The notes below the pieces were generated by a model, which worked only from the letters and a program-made list of their open reading frames with translations, was not told where the DNA came from and ran no database searches. Of a DNA stretch of 64,000 nucleotides, positions 1-9,824 are shown one piece after another. Location of the stretch: contig JAKSZU010000004.1 in the NCBI GenBank assembly GCA_026018925.1, forward strand, positions 111,139,489-111,203,488, read 5' to 3'. Positions within the stretch are counted from its first letter, which is position 1, and each line of letters opens with the position of its first letter. A program made the translations under genes and the position numbers. The stretch is from Tupaia tana. Lineage: Eukaryota; Chordata; Mammalia; Scandentia; Tupaiidae.

Positions 1-725
1 TAATAATCCCCTCTGCTCCTCCCAGAACAGCCCTTCTTCAAGAGAAAGCCTGCTCAATGGCTCCTGAGATGTAGACATGCTGGGAGAAATGAAGATGTCC
101 CACTCCTAACTGGGCCTCCATCATACAAAACCCACGTGGTAGGAAAACCCCTTTCATATCTCCTGTCTCTGAATCAATCTTTGTCTCTCTCTACCTCTCA
201 CTCTCTCTCTCTCTCTGTCTGTCTGTCTGTCTGTCTTTTTTTTTAATTTTTGCTTTTTAGAATTTTTTAAGGTGAGGCGTCTTACAGGGCCCTTTGGCCC
301 CTCCCTCCTAGGCCTTTGTTTTGTTAATAATCCCCTCTGCTCCTCCCAGAACAGCCCTTCTTCAAGAGAAAGCCTGCTCAATGGCTCCTGAGATGTAGAC
401 ATGCTGGGAGAAATGAAGATGTCCCACTCCTAACTGGGCCTCCATCATACAAAACCCACGTGGTAGGAAAACCCCTTTCATATCTCCTGTCTCTGAATCA
501 ATCTTTGTCTCTCTCTACCTCTCACTCTCTCTCTCTCTCTGTCTGTCTGTCTGTCTGTCTTTTTTTTTAATTTTTGCTTTTTAGAATTTTTTAAGGTGAG
601 GCGTCTTACAGGGCCCTTTGGCCCCTCCCTCCTAGGCCTTTGTTTTGTTAATAATCCCCTCTGCTCCTCCCAGAACAGCCCTTCTTCAAGAGAAAGCCTG
701 CTCAATGGCTCCTGAGATGTAGACA
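1..725 (+). repeat. L1 5' UTR promoter monomers, 324-bp unit, 2.2 copies
   Basis: Unit 1 (1-324) and unit 2 (325-648) look identical by eye and a third breaks off at 725. Each contains a (CT)n-(GTCT)n tract, a T-rich stretch and a GC-rich end. Position directly upstream of an L1 ORF1 start suggests promoter monomers like those of mouse L1. More units may lie left of the window. Confidence 0.75.
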
Positions 726-728
726 TTT

Positions 729-753
729 CGCGCGGCGCCTAGTGCGCCGCGCG
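729..753. repeat. Perfect GC hairpin at the monomer/tether junction
   Basis: Arms CGCGCGGCGC (729-738) and GCGCCGCGCG (744-753) are perfect reverse complements around the 5-base loop CTAGT. It sits exactly where the monomer array stops and the non-repeated L1 tether begins. Confidence 0.8.
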
Positions 754-970
754 GTTTTCTAATTTTTGATTTTTATTGAAATTTTTTTAATATTAATTTT
801 TCTTTTTTAGATTTATTCCAAAGCTTTTCTCTTTTTTTTCTCTGTTTCTTGTCTGTTTTTTTTTTTTGTTGTTGTTGGTATTGTTTCCCTCTCTCTGCTT
901 CCTTTTCTGCACACTTCCCAACCCTCATATTAAACTTCAAAAGTTTGGGAAGAAACCAACCATCCACCAG

Positions 971-1466
971 ATGACTAGAAATCGCTGCAGGACCACAAGA
1001 AATATGGAGAAGCAGGAAAATGCCCCTCCTCCAATTGAAACAGATAGCTCCTCTTCATCCACACACAGTTCAAGGGAATTCATGGAAATGTCTGATAAAC
1101 AATTCAGATCACTCATAATGGCAAAGCTAACAGAGATCGAAGAGAAGAGAGACAAGGAACTGCTGAAGGGGAAGGAGAAAGGAGTTGAAGAGTTCTAGGA
1201 GGTGAGGAAATTCATGCAAGATCTAAAAGAGGAGTTTCACACTTTACAAAAGAATCAGATGGAGCTGTTAGAGATGAAGGCTATAATACAAGAAGTCAAA
1301 ATCTCCCTTGAAAGTATTAAAAGCAGACTAGATCATTCAGAAAATGGAATCTCTAATGTAGAAGAGAAAATGGCTGGCCTAGAAAGGTCCACCATAAAGA
1401 CTGAGAAAATGGCCCAAAACTTTGAGAATAATATGCAAGAAGTACTAGATACAATTAAACGTCCAG
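971..1466 (+). pseudogene. L1 ORF1 5' fragment (coiled-coil half)
   Basis: The frame starts MTRNRCRTTRNMEKQENAP and continues through REFMEMSDKQFRSLIMAKL and LKSIKSRLDH-like heptad text, typical of the N-terminus and coiled coil of mammalian L1 ORF1p, the RNA chaperone of the L1 particle. One in-frame stop (TAG, 1196-1198) splits it. The coding match ends at DTIKRPG, where the VNTR begins, so the RRM and C-terminal RNA-binding domains are absent. The reading frame nevertheless runs on into the VNTR to 2227. It cannot make a working ORF1p. Confidence 0.8.
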
Positions 1467-3690
1467 GGGCGGCAGGCGGGGGCTCCGCTCCGCGTGCCGG
1501 CGCGTGGGGGTGGGGAGGCGGGCGCGGGGGCTCCAATCCACGTGCTGGGGTGCGGGGTCAGGGCGCGGGGGCTCCGCTCCACGTGCCCTGTCTGGAGGTC
1601 TGGCCCGACGGGCTCTGCCCCACGTGCCGTGGCCGGGGCTCTGTCCTGTGTGCCATGGCCGGGGTCTGCCCCGCGTGCCGTGGCCGGGGTCTGCCCCGCG
1701 TGCCTTGGTCGGGGTCTGTCCCGCGTGCCGTGGCCGGGGCTCTGCCCCCGTGTGCCGTGGCCGGGGCTCTGACCCCGCGTGCCTTGGCCGGGGTCTGTCC
1801 CACGTGCCGTGGCCGGGGCTCTGACCCCGCGTGCCGTGGCCGGGGTCTGCCCCACGTGCCTTGGTCGGGGTCTGTCCCGCGTGCCGTGGCCGGGACTCTG
1901 CCCCGCGTGCCGTGGCCGGGGCCTGCCCCCCGCGTGCCGTGGCCGGGTTCTGTCCCCGTGTGCCGTGGCCGGGGTCTGCCCCGCGTGCCGTGGCCGTGGT
2001 CCTGTCCCCACGTGCCGTGGCCGGGGTCTGCCCCGTGTGCCGTGGCCGGGGTCTGCCCCCTCGTGCCGTGGCCGGGTTCTGCCCCACGTGCCATGGCCGG
2101 GGCCCTGTCCCGCGTGCCGTGGCCGGGACTCTGCCCCCCACGTGCCTTGGCCAGGACTCTGTCCCGCGTGCCGTGGCCGGGACTCTGCCCCGCGTGCCTT
2201 GGCCGGACTCTGCCCCGCGTGCCTTGACCGGGGCCCTGTCCCGCGTGCCGTGGCCGGGGTTCTGCCCCGCGTGCCGTGGCCGGGACTCTGCCCCGCGTGC
2301 CGTGGCCGGGGCTCTGCCCCGCGTGCCGTGGCCGGGTTCTGTTCCCGCGTGCCGTGGCCGGGGCTCTGCCCCGCGTGCCGTGGCCGGGGTCTGCCCCCTC
2401 GTGCCGTGGCCGGGGCCCTGTCCCGCGTGCCGTGGCCGGGGTTCTGCCCCGCGTGCCATGGCCGGGGTCTGTCCCTGCGTGCCGTGGCCGGGGCCCTGTC
2501 CCGCGTGCCGTGGCCGGGGTTCTGCCCCCAAGTGCCGTGGCCGGGGTTCTGCCCCGCGTGCCGTGGCCGGGGTCTGCCCCGCGTGCCGTGGCCGGGTTCT
2601 GTCCCCGCGTGCCGTGGCCGGGTCTCTGCCCCGCGTGCCGTGGCCGGGACTCTGCCCCGCGTGCCGTGGCCGGGGTCTGCCCCGCGTGCCGTGGCCGGGA
2701 CTCTGCCCCCGCGTGCCGTGGCCGGGGTCTGCCCCCGCGTGCCGTGGCCCGGGTCTGCCCCGCGTGCCGTGGCCGGGGCCCTGCCCCGCGTGCCGTGGCC
2801 GGGACACTGCCCTGCGTGCCGTGGCCGGGGGCCTGCCCCCGCGTGCCGTGGCCGTGGTCCTGTCCCCGCGTGCCGTGGCCGGGGTCTGCCCCCTCGTGCC
2901 GTGGCCGGGGCCCTGTCCCGCGTGCCGTGGCCGGGGTTCTGCCCCGCGTGCCGTGGCCGGGGTCTGTCCCTGCGTGCCGGGGCCGGGGCCCTGTCCCGCA
3001 TGCCGTGGCCGGGGTTCTGCCCCCAAGTGCCGTGGCCGGGGTTCTGCCCCGCGTGCCGTGGCCGGGGTCTGCCCCGCGTGCCGTGGCCGGGTTCTGTCCC
3101 CGCGTGCCGTGGCCGGGTCTCTGCCCCGCGTGCCGTGGCCGGGACTCTGCCCCGCGTGCCATGGCCGGGGTCTGCCCCGCGTGCCGTGGCCGGGACTCTG
3201 CCCCGCGTGCCGTGGCTGGGGTCTGCCCCCGCGTGCCGTGGCCCGGGTCTGCCCCGCGTGCCATGGCCGGGGCCCTGCCCCGCGTGCCGTGGCCGGGACA
3301 CTGCCCCGCGTGCCGTGGCTGGGGCCTGCCCCCGCGTGCCGTGGCCGTGGTCCTGTCCCCGCGTGCCGTGGCCGGGGTCTGCCCCCTTGTGCCGTGGCCG
3401 GGGCCCTGTCCCGCGTGCCGTGGCCGGGGTTCTGCCCCGCGTGCCGTGGCCGGGGTCTGTCCCCACGTGCCGTGGCCGGGGTCTGCCCCCCCACGTGCCG
3501 TGGCCGGGGTCTGCCCCTGCGTGCCGTGGCCGGGACTCTGCCCCCGCGTGCCGTGGCCGGGGTCTGCCCCCGCGTGCCGTGGCTGGGGTTCTGCCCCGCG
3601 TGCCGTGGCCGGGGTCTGCCCCGCGTGCCGTGGCCGGGGCTCTGCCCCCGCGGGCCGTGGCCGGGATCTGCCCCGCGTGCCGCAACCGCT
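1467..3690. repeat. GC-rich VNTR, 25-26 bp unit, about 85 copies
   Basis: The unit is close to CGTGCCGTGGCCGGGGTCTG plus CCCCG. The first about 150 bp are a looser array of about 65-bp units containing GCTCC..CACGTGC. Higher-order structure is visible: 2393-2770 and 2886-3260 repeat the same order of variant units about 490 bp apart. The unit lacks stop codons in all frames, which explains several open frames of 500-800 codons on both strands. None is a gene. Confidence 0.9.
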
Positions 3691-4057
3691 GATGGCCGTC
3701 TCTGCTTTCCTGAGCCGCGTTCCTGAAACTGTGTTCCATGGAGATTCACCTACATTTGCGGGGCTGCACGAGACCCACCCTTGGTCCAGCCCTGAGTGCA
3801 GTCTACGTTTCCTATTGTTGGGAACTTTATGATCTGATAATTGGAAAAAAAAATCATGTTTATCATAAAAAATAATTAGAATAATAATAATAATGATTGG
3901 GGGAAACATAGGAAAGATATTGAATGTTGAAGCGGGGAGATTAATGTCTCTGTACTGACTGACATGCATGGCATTCCCTTTTGAAAAAGCAATGTAATAC
4001 ACTGTAAAGTTGTATGTAATTCAATGTAATAAAAAAATAGATAATAAAAAAAAAAAA

Positions 4058-4643
4058 AACCTGTTTAACTTTTCATAGCATGTGGGAGATTGGTTTTAGT
4101 CTCAAATGAGACTTTGAACTTTGGAGTTGACGGTAGAACAGCAAAAGTTTAGATCGTTTGAACTATTGGGATGAAATGATTGTATTTTATATGTGATAAG
4201 CACATGAGTTTTGAGGGATCCAGGGGAAATGTCACTGTTTGGATGTGGTTTGCCCTAACCAAAAGTCATGCTGAAATTTAATTGTCAATGCAATAGTGCT
4301 GGGAGGAGGCGTCTAAGGGGAGGGTTTGGGTCGTGAAGGCACGGCCCTTACAAATAGATTACTATCACTCGAGATCGGGTTCGTTCTTGCAGGATCAGAT
4401 AATCTCTCGTGAGAGTGAGTTGTCATAAAGCACTGCCTCTCCTGTTCCGACCCCCTTCACACGCACCACTGCCCCTCCTGCTTCTCCATGTTAGGGAGCA
4501 GCGTGAGGCCCTCACCAAACGCGGCCACTCGATCTTGGACTTCCCAGCTTCCAGAACTGTGAGCTAAAGAAATTTCTCTTTCTTATAAATTACTCCGTCT
4601 CAAATATTCTTGTATTAGCAACAGAAAATGAACTAGAAAAACA
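4058..4643 (+). mobile_element. MaLR (MST-like) internal 3' end plus LTR
   Basis: 4058-4229 resembles the 3' end of a MaLR internal region and 4230-4643 its LTR, recognisable from the opening about GTTTGGATGTGG, the CTTGGACTTCCCAGCTTCCAG stretch and the AACTAG..ACA end. It is an old, non-coding fossil of the ERVL-MaLR group, and the composite element at 1-4056 was inserted into it. Confidence 0.75.
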
Positions 4644-5152
4644 TAAAAATCAATGAATACAAAGATCATGACAGTAGAACAAAAAACAAAAATCACAAGA
4701 CCATTTTGATAAACACAGAAAAGGCATTTGACAAAATCCAACAACCTTTTATGATAAAAAACACTTTACACACTAAGGGAAGAAGGGGAATTTCCATATC
4801 TAGTAAAGGGAATCTATGAAAAACCCACCACCAGCATCATCAGCAGTGGGAAAGCTACGCTGTCTGCCTGAGATCAGGAGTCCAACAAGGACATCAGCTC
4901 CGACCACATCTACTCAGCATCAGACGAAAGCGTCTAATCAGGGCAACCAGGAAGGACGTTAAACACACGGCATCCACACTGCATGCGGTGTAGTCGCTAT
5001 ACAGAAAACCCTTAGGATTGCAAAAGAAATATATTAGAGCTGCTGATAGCAGCAAGATGGCAAGATGTTAGATCAATATATGAAATCAATTGCATTTGAA
5101 GATACTAGAACTAGTGATCCAAAAAGTGAAATGAAGAAGATAACTCTGTGCC
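4644..5152 (+). mobile_element. L1 ORF2 fragment (reverse-transcriptase region)
   Basis: Broken coding text includes EKAFDKIQQPFMIKNTL and SGVQQGHQLRPHLLSI, matching the L1 reverse-transcriptase segments AFDKIQ and (S)G..QGCPLSP. It is degraded and interrupted by SINEs downstream. Later pieces of old L1 follow in the same orientation at 5521-6228, 6599-6744 and 7536-7745. Confidence 0.75.
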
Positions 5153-5221
5153 GGGGCTGGCAGGTGGCATGGTGGTTAAAGGTGCTGGACTCCCACGTGG
5201 TTCGAGTCCCGGACCTGGCAG

Positions 5222-5292
<71 letters not shown>

Positions 5293-5350
5293 GTCTCTGG
5301 TCAAATTTAAATAAATAAATAAAGTTAAATAATTCTTAAAAAAATAAAAT
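5153..5350 (+). mobile_element. SINE type B
   Basis: It has a B head, a long (CT)n tract (5221-5284) and GGTCAAATTTAAATAAATAA. The flank GAAGATAACTCTG repeats as GAAGATAATTCTG after it, a target-site duplication. Confidence 0.85.
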
Positions 5351-5378
5351 AGTGGTTAAAAAAAAGAAGATAATTCTG

Positions 5379-5520
5379 GGCCAGAAGGTGGGGTGGTGGT
5401 TAAGGTGCTGGATTCCCACGTAGCTGACCATGGTTAGAGTCCCAGACCCACATCTTGAAAATCACACCAGGTGTGATTGCCCCGAGTGGGAATTAGGGCG
5501 TTGACCAAAAGAGCTGAGAT
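5379..5520 (+). mobile_element. SINE type C, 3'-truncated
   Basis: It starts GGGCCAGAAGGTGGGGTGGTGG and carries box B GGTTAGAGTCC. The body is lost after GAATTAGGGCG. It abuts old L1. Confidence 0.7.
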
Positions 5521-6228
5521 TAGGTGCTGAGATACTTGTAAACCCATGTTCACAATCACCAAAGGTGGAATCAACCAAGTGTCTGTCTACAAATGAACAA
5601 AAATGTGGTTGGGGACAGGTGGGGGTCTGGGGGTCAGGGCAGCAGATCCTCTGTGGCCAACTGCATGGTTTGAGTCTGGACCCAGTAGCTTGACAAACAC
5701 ACCAGTCGTGTGGGTGTGCATGCCCAAAATCCCAGAAGGAGGGGAAAATGGAGGAGAAGGGATTATGGTGTCACCATTCCCTATGGAGAGGTGCTTTCTC
5801 ATTTCCCCTCTCTCTCACTCTCAGTCTGTTTCTTTCTCTCTCTCTCCAGAGAGTACATACACACTCTGGCAAATTTTTTTAAAAAGAAGAAAAAGGAAAA
5901 TGTGGTATATATGCACAGTGGAATATTACTCAGTCTTCGAAGAAGGAAATTGTGACATGTACTACGAGGATGGCATTGTGCTGAGTGGAATAAACCAGTC
6001 ACAAAAGGACGAATACTGTATGATTCCACTTACACAAGGTTCCTAGAGTAGTCCAATTTACAGACAGGAAGTGGGATGTGGTCGCCTGGGGCTGGAGGCA
6101 GCGGAACGGGGAGAGCATAAAAGAGTATATAGAGTTTCCTTTTGCAAAAAGAAGAGTTTTGGAGATTGGGTGCATAACTAGGCAAATGTAGTTAGCGCTA
6201 TCAAGCTATACATTTAAGAGTAAATTTT
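5521..6228 (+). mobile_element. Old L1 3' segment split by a SINE
   Basis: 5521-5601 and 5891-6228 match the conserved mammalian L1 3' text (TGTTCACAATCACC, GTGGTATATATGCACAGTGGA, TACTGTATGATTCCACTTA). The two pieces are separated by the SINE at 5602-5890, and the duplicated AAAATGTGGT on both sides marks that insertion. Confidence 0.75.
5602..5890 (+). mobile_element. SINE type C
   Basis: A diverged head (GGGGTCAGGGCAGCAGATCC) precedes box B TGGTTTGAGTC, ATGCCCAAAATCCC and a CT-rich tail ending CACTCTGGCAAATT. It is flanked by AAAATGTGGT repeats. Confidence 0.75.
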
Positions 6229-6406
6229 GGGACCAGCAGGTGGCATGGTGATTAAGGAGCTGGACATTCCCACATGGCAGACCACGGTTTGAGTCCCGGA
6301 CCTGGTGGCTTGCTTTCTCACTTCCCCTCTCTCTCTGCGTGTCTCTCTCTGTCAAACAAATGAATGAATAAATAAAATGAGTAATTCTTTTTTTAAAAAA
6401 GATAGT
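6229..6406 (+). mobile_element. SINE type B
   Basis: Head GGACCAGCAGGTGGCATGG, box B GGTTTGAGTCC, CT tract and an AAATGAATGAATAAATAAA tail are all present. Confidence 0.85.
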
Positions 6407-6446
6407 AAATGTTATGATACATATTTTAAAATCACAATTAAGGCAT

Positions 6447-6598
6447 TTTTTTTAAAGAATCATTTTATAACTTTATTTATTTTAATTTGACCAGAGTGAG
6501 AGAGAGAGAGAAAGCAAGCTGCCAGATCCGGGACTCGAACTACAGTTGGCCATGTGGGAGTCCAACATCCTTAACCACCACACCACCCGCCAGCACCT
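6447..6598 (-). mobile_element. SINE type B
   Basis: Antisense copy reading AATTTGACCAGAG..AAAGCAAGC..CCACCCGCCAGCACC. Confidence 0.85.
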
Positions 6599-6744
6599 AA
6601 AGCAATCTTCAAAACAATTTATGACTTTGGATTTAGCAAAGGATTCTTAAATATAATGCCAAAAACATGAGCAGCAAAAGAAAAACAGAGAAATTGGGGT
6701 TCATCAAAATTAAAACATCTTTTTTTAAAGGACACATTAAGTGG
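6599..6744 (+). mobile_element. Old L1 ORF2 fragment
   Basis: The text GACTTTGGATTTAGCAAAGG and TTCATCAAAATTAAAACAT matches the 3' part of L1 ORF2. Remnants continue between the following SINEs. Confidence 0.65.
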
Positions 6745-6955
6745 CTCTAGCCAGGTGGCATAGTGGTTAACACTGGATCCCACACGGCCAATTGTGTGGT
6801 TCAAGTTCTGAACCTGGTGGCTTGAAAAACATTCCAGGCATGTGTGCCCAAGATCCCAGGGGAGAATGGAGAAGGGATTGCAGCATGGCCACCACCCTTG
6901 GGGTGATTTCTCACTTTCCCCCTCTCTCTCTGTCTCTCTCCACCAAACAAAAATC
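6745..6955 (+). mobile_element. SINE type C
   Basis: Head CCAGGTGGCATAGTGG, box B GGTTCAAGTTC, ATGTGTGCCCAAGATCCC and a CT tract. Confidence 0.8.
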
Positions 6956-6972
6956 TAAACAATAAGAGAGAA

Positions 6973-7222
6973 TTGGGGGAGGGGAGAACTCTGTGGCCCA
7001 TGGTTAAGGAAGCCAGCGCCCACATGGTCAACTGTACAGTCTGAGTCCCAGACCCAGCAACTTGAGGGACAGGTCAGGCACATGTGTGTGCGTCCCCGAA
7101 TCCTGCTAAAAGGGGAAAATGGAGGAGGAGGGATTGTACGTGACCATTCTCCTTGCAGGGTGCTTTCCCTTACTGTCTGTGTCTCTCTGCGGTGGATACA
7201 CCCTCTCTCTAACAAAAAGAAA
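6973..7222 (+). mobile_element. SINE type C, diverged
   Basis: The head is degraded (GTGGCCCATGGTTAAGG). The body GACCCAGCAACTTGAGGG and the CT-rich 3' part are recognisable. Confidence 0.65.
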
Positions 7223-7276
7223 GAATTTTTATAACTCCACAGTGAAAACACAACCCAATTTAAAAACGGGCACAGA

Positions 7277-7357
7277 GGGGCCAGCAAGTGGTGTGGACTC
7301 CCACATGACTGACTGCGACTCAAGTCTCAGATCCGGTGACTTCAAATTCACATCAGG
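7277..7357 (+). mobile_element. SINE type B/C, 3'-truncated
   Basis: Only the tRNA-like head GGGGCCAGCAAGTGGTGTGG through TTCAAATTCACATCAG remains. The next SINE starts immediately. Confidence 0.65.
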
Positions 7358-7535
7358 GGGGACCAGCAGTTGGCATAATGGCTATGTCTCTGGACTCCCA
7401 TGTAGTCGACCGCTGTTCGAGTCCTGGACCTGGCGGCTTAAACTCATGCTTTCTCGCTTTCTGTCTGTCTCTCTCTGTCTTCCTGGTGAGCACACGCACC
7501 CTATAGCAAAAACCTCTCCAAAAAAAGAAAGCAGT
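7358..7535 (+). mobile_element. SINE type A with internal deletion
   Basis: Type A head and box B (GTTCGAGTCC) jump from AAACTCATG straight to CTTTCTCGC, omitting the central about 90 bp, then finish with CCCTATAGCAAAAACCTCTCC. Confidence 0.8.
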
Positions 7536-7745
7536 CACTAGCGAAACACCTCAGTATATTTCCTCATTCATATCAGGTCCAAAGAGAGAAACTAGAAACA
7601 GAAATAGATTGGTGGTTGCCAAGGGCTACAGGGAGGAGAAAGTGGGAGGGACAGATTGCGGGCAGGCCCTTCTTTAGGTGTTACAAAAAGGCTCGGTGAC
7701 ATCTGAGGACACTGAGAATGCACTAAGGGGTGGAAATGCAGACTG
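7536..7745 (+). mobile_element. Old L1 3' segment
   Basis: AGATTGGTGGTTGCCAAGGG and nearby text match the 3' end of old mammalian L1. A last piece lies at 8241-8344 (ACTTCAGTTACACCTAAATT). Confidence 0.55.
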
Positions 7746-7955
7746 AATGGGGTTAAGGCTCAGGGTCCCACATGGCCACCTGCACATTTTGCAAAGTGAC
7801 TGGGGACGTGTGTGTACATGTCCCCAATCCCAAGACAAGGATGGAGGAAAAGGGATTGCGGCTGGCTGGCCCCAGGAGGGAGGCCTCACTTTCCCTCTCT
7901 GTGTCTGTCTCTGGCAAGCCCCACACCCTATGGCAGAACAACAACAACAAGAATA
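7746..7955 (+). mobile_element. SINE type C, 5'-degraded
   Basis: The head is poor. CATGTCCCCAATCCC, GGAGGAAAAGGGATTGCGG and the CCCTATGGCAGAA end identify it. Confidence 0.65.
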
Positions 7956-7976
7956 CATCAAAAGAAATTCTATTGT

Positions 7977-8240
7977 GGGACCAGCAATTAGCGTAATGGC
8001 TATGTCGCTGGACTCCCATGTAGTCAATTGTGGTTCGCGTCCCAGACCCGGTGGCTTAAACTCATGCCGGGCGCATGTGCGTGCGTGCCCAAGATCCCAA
8101 GAGGAGAATGGAGGAGAAGGGATTGCGGCGTGGCCATCCCCGCCGGGGGGGTGATTTCCTGCTTTCTGTCTCTCTGTCTCTCTCTGTCTGTTTGGCGAGT
8201 GCACGCGCCTTATAGCAAAAACCTCTCAAAAAAATAATAA
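7977..8240 (+). mobile_element. SINE type A
   Basis: Full-length copy from GGGACCAGCAATTAGCGTAA to GCAAAAACCTCTC-A(n). TTCTATTGTG flanks both ends. Confidence 0.9.
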
Positions 8241-8379
8241 TTCTATTGTGCACATTGAAATAGATAAAATAACTAATTTCACTTCAGTTACACCTAAATT
8301 AAATAATAAACTATAAATTAAATAAATATGCTTGAAAAAGAGTTATGGTGACTGAAAGCACTTTCGCTGCAGTTACGCC

Positions 8380-8935
8380 TCCCCACCCATCCCCGTACCC
8401 CCTACCCGTCCCTGTACCCCCTACCCATCCCTGTACCGTCCCTACCCGTCCCTGTACCCCCTACCCATCCCTGTACCGTCCCTACCCGTCCCTGTACCCC
8501 CTACCCATCCCCATACCCTTACCCATCCCCGTACCCCCTACCCGTCCCTATACCCTTACCCATCGCTGTACGCCCAACCTGTCCCTGTACCCCCTACCCG
8601 TCCCTGTACCCCCTACCCATCCCTGTACCGTCCCTACCCGTCCCTGTACCCCCTACCCATCCCTGTACCGTACCTACCCGTCCCTGTACCCCCTACCCAT
8701 CCCCATACCCTTACCCATCCCCGTACCCCCTACCCGTCCCTATACCCTTACCCATCGCTGTACGCCCAACCTGTCCCTGTACCCCCTACCCGTCCCTGTA
8801 CCCCCTACCCATCCCCATGCCCCCTACCCATCCCTGTACCGCCCCTACACGTCTCTGTACCCCCACCCGTCCCTGTACCCCCCCATCCCTGTACCCCCAC
8901 CCGTCCCTGTACCCCCACCCAACCCTGTACCGGCG
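8380..8935. repeat. Minisatellite, CCCTACCCGTCCCTGTA-like unit
   Basis: Units of about 18 bp (CCCCTACCCGTCCCTGTA) run without a break. A higher-order block of about 190 bp repeats (about 8400-8590 and about 8590-8780). The same array, in reverse complement, lies at 18850-19235 beyond the matching block near IFITM copy B. The 202-codon open frame here is repeat read-through. Confidence 0.9.
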
Positions 8936-9365
8936 GGGAGGGTAAGTAAGTGAGCACTCTCTGTCCTGGCAGGTGGGGAAGTACAGACAGGTGAGCTGGC
9001 CCTTCTCCCCGAGCTCCACCTGCAGGACGCCCTGAGGGTGGCCTGAAGTGGGGGAGGGGGCAGAGAGAGCCCAGAGAAAGGGGCCAATGAAGCAGACCAG
9101 GGCGACACAGGCACCTGCCCCCACCTGCAGGCGACGTCCCGGCCCCCGACCTCACCCCGTGGCCGTGGGCAGCAGAGGCTGGGCCAGCAGCAGGGCGCTG
9201 AGTCCTGTGGGTCCAGGCAGCAACGCAGGCCGCACTGGGGGGCTCGGCAGGGGGACTGAGGGTAGGGGCAGAGAAGGGAGACCCCGTGTGTGGGTAACAC
9301 GGGAAGCAGCTGGCGCTGCGAGGGGACCCAGGGAAGACGCTGAAATGAGGAGGCCCCGGAAACCT
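8936..9365. repeat. Inverted duplicate block, arm 1 (mate 18419-18858)
   Basis: This block reads almost the same as the reverse complement of 18419-18858. Over 8936-9200 I see only a few differences, such as a 4-base GTAA/TAAG indel. It sits 5' of IFITM copy A just as its mate sits 5' of copy B, so gene plus upstream DNA was duplicated head-to-head. Gene conversion may keep the arms alike. I recognise no gene within it. Confidence 0.85.
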
Positions 9366-9824
9366 GGAGGCAGCCCTAGGGCCCAGGGACTCAGGGTTCT
9401 GGGTGGTGTGGGTGCTGCTGGGCACCTGGAGGCTGACCCAGGGGCCTGACACACCTGGGCCACCGAATGAGGGGCCACCACTCCTAGGGAGAGATGCGGG
9501 CGTCTGCCATGGTACCCCCGCGCTCTGTGCAGGATGGACTGCGGGCAGCAGGGAGGGCCAGGCTGTCCTCCAGCCTCACAGGCAGCTGCCTCCTGCTCCC
9601 AGGCTGGCCCGGCCCTCCCTGGGAGAAAGCAGGGCCAGGCCTCCAGCCGCAGCCTCTCCCCCCTCTCCCTGGCAACCACCGCAGACCGGCCAGGGGAAGT
9701 GACAGCAGGAGGAAGGAAAGGTGCAGCTGCATGAACATGCAGCCTGTGCTCCGAAGCTGCTGCCGCAGTCCCAAAACCATCCCTGATGCCCTGCAGCCTC
9801 AGCTTAGACCACACAAGTCCTGAG
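9366..9824. other. Unique GC-rich sequence upstream of IFITM copy A
   Basis: No exon, repeat or known element is recognised. Overlapping open frames on both strands reflect high GC content. Confidence 0.5.

Larger units (their letters stand above)
1..4056 (+). mobile_element. Composite L1-VNTR-L1 retroelement (5' end outside window)
   Basis: Read left to right it has tandem L1 promoter monomers (1-725), a T-rich tether with a GC hairpin (726-970), the start of L1 ORF1 (971-1466), a GC-rich VNTR (1467-3690), about 150 bp of unplaced sequence, and an L1 3' UTR with an A-rich tail ending near 4056. The last about 220 bp align closely with the 3' end of the separate L1 at 30085-30300: both share GATATTGAATG, CATGGCATTCCCT and GTAATACACTGTAAA. 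All of ORF2 and the RNA-binding half of ORF1 are missing. The layout, L1 ends around a VNTR, recalls hominoid SVA/LAVA composites, but no SINE-R or Alu-like part is seen. It lies inside a MaLR internal region that resumes at 4058. An alternative is an L1 whose middle was replaced by local satellite expansion. Confidence 0.7.

Noticed and set aside
1445-4002. Open frames of 518-814 codons on both strands
   Set aside because: They are the 25-bp VNTR read in frames that lack stop codons; composition is pure repeat.
1-4056. True SVA element
   Set aside because: No hexamer CCCTCT array, Alu-like part or SINE-R is present; only the VNTR principle is shared.
8345-8953. 202-codon Pro-rich open frame
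   Set aside because: Minisatellite read-through, with no start context or homology.
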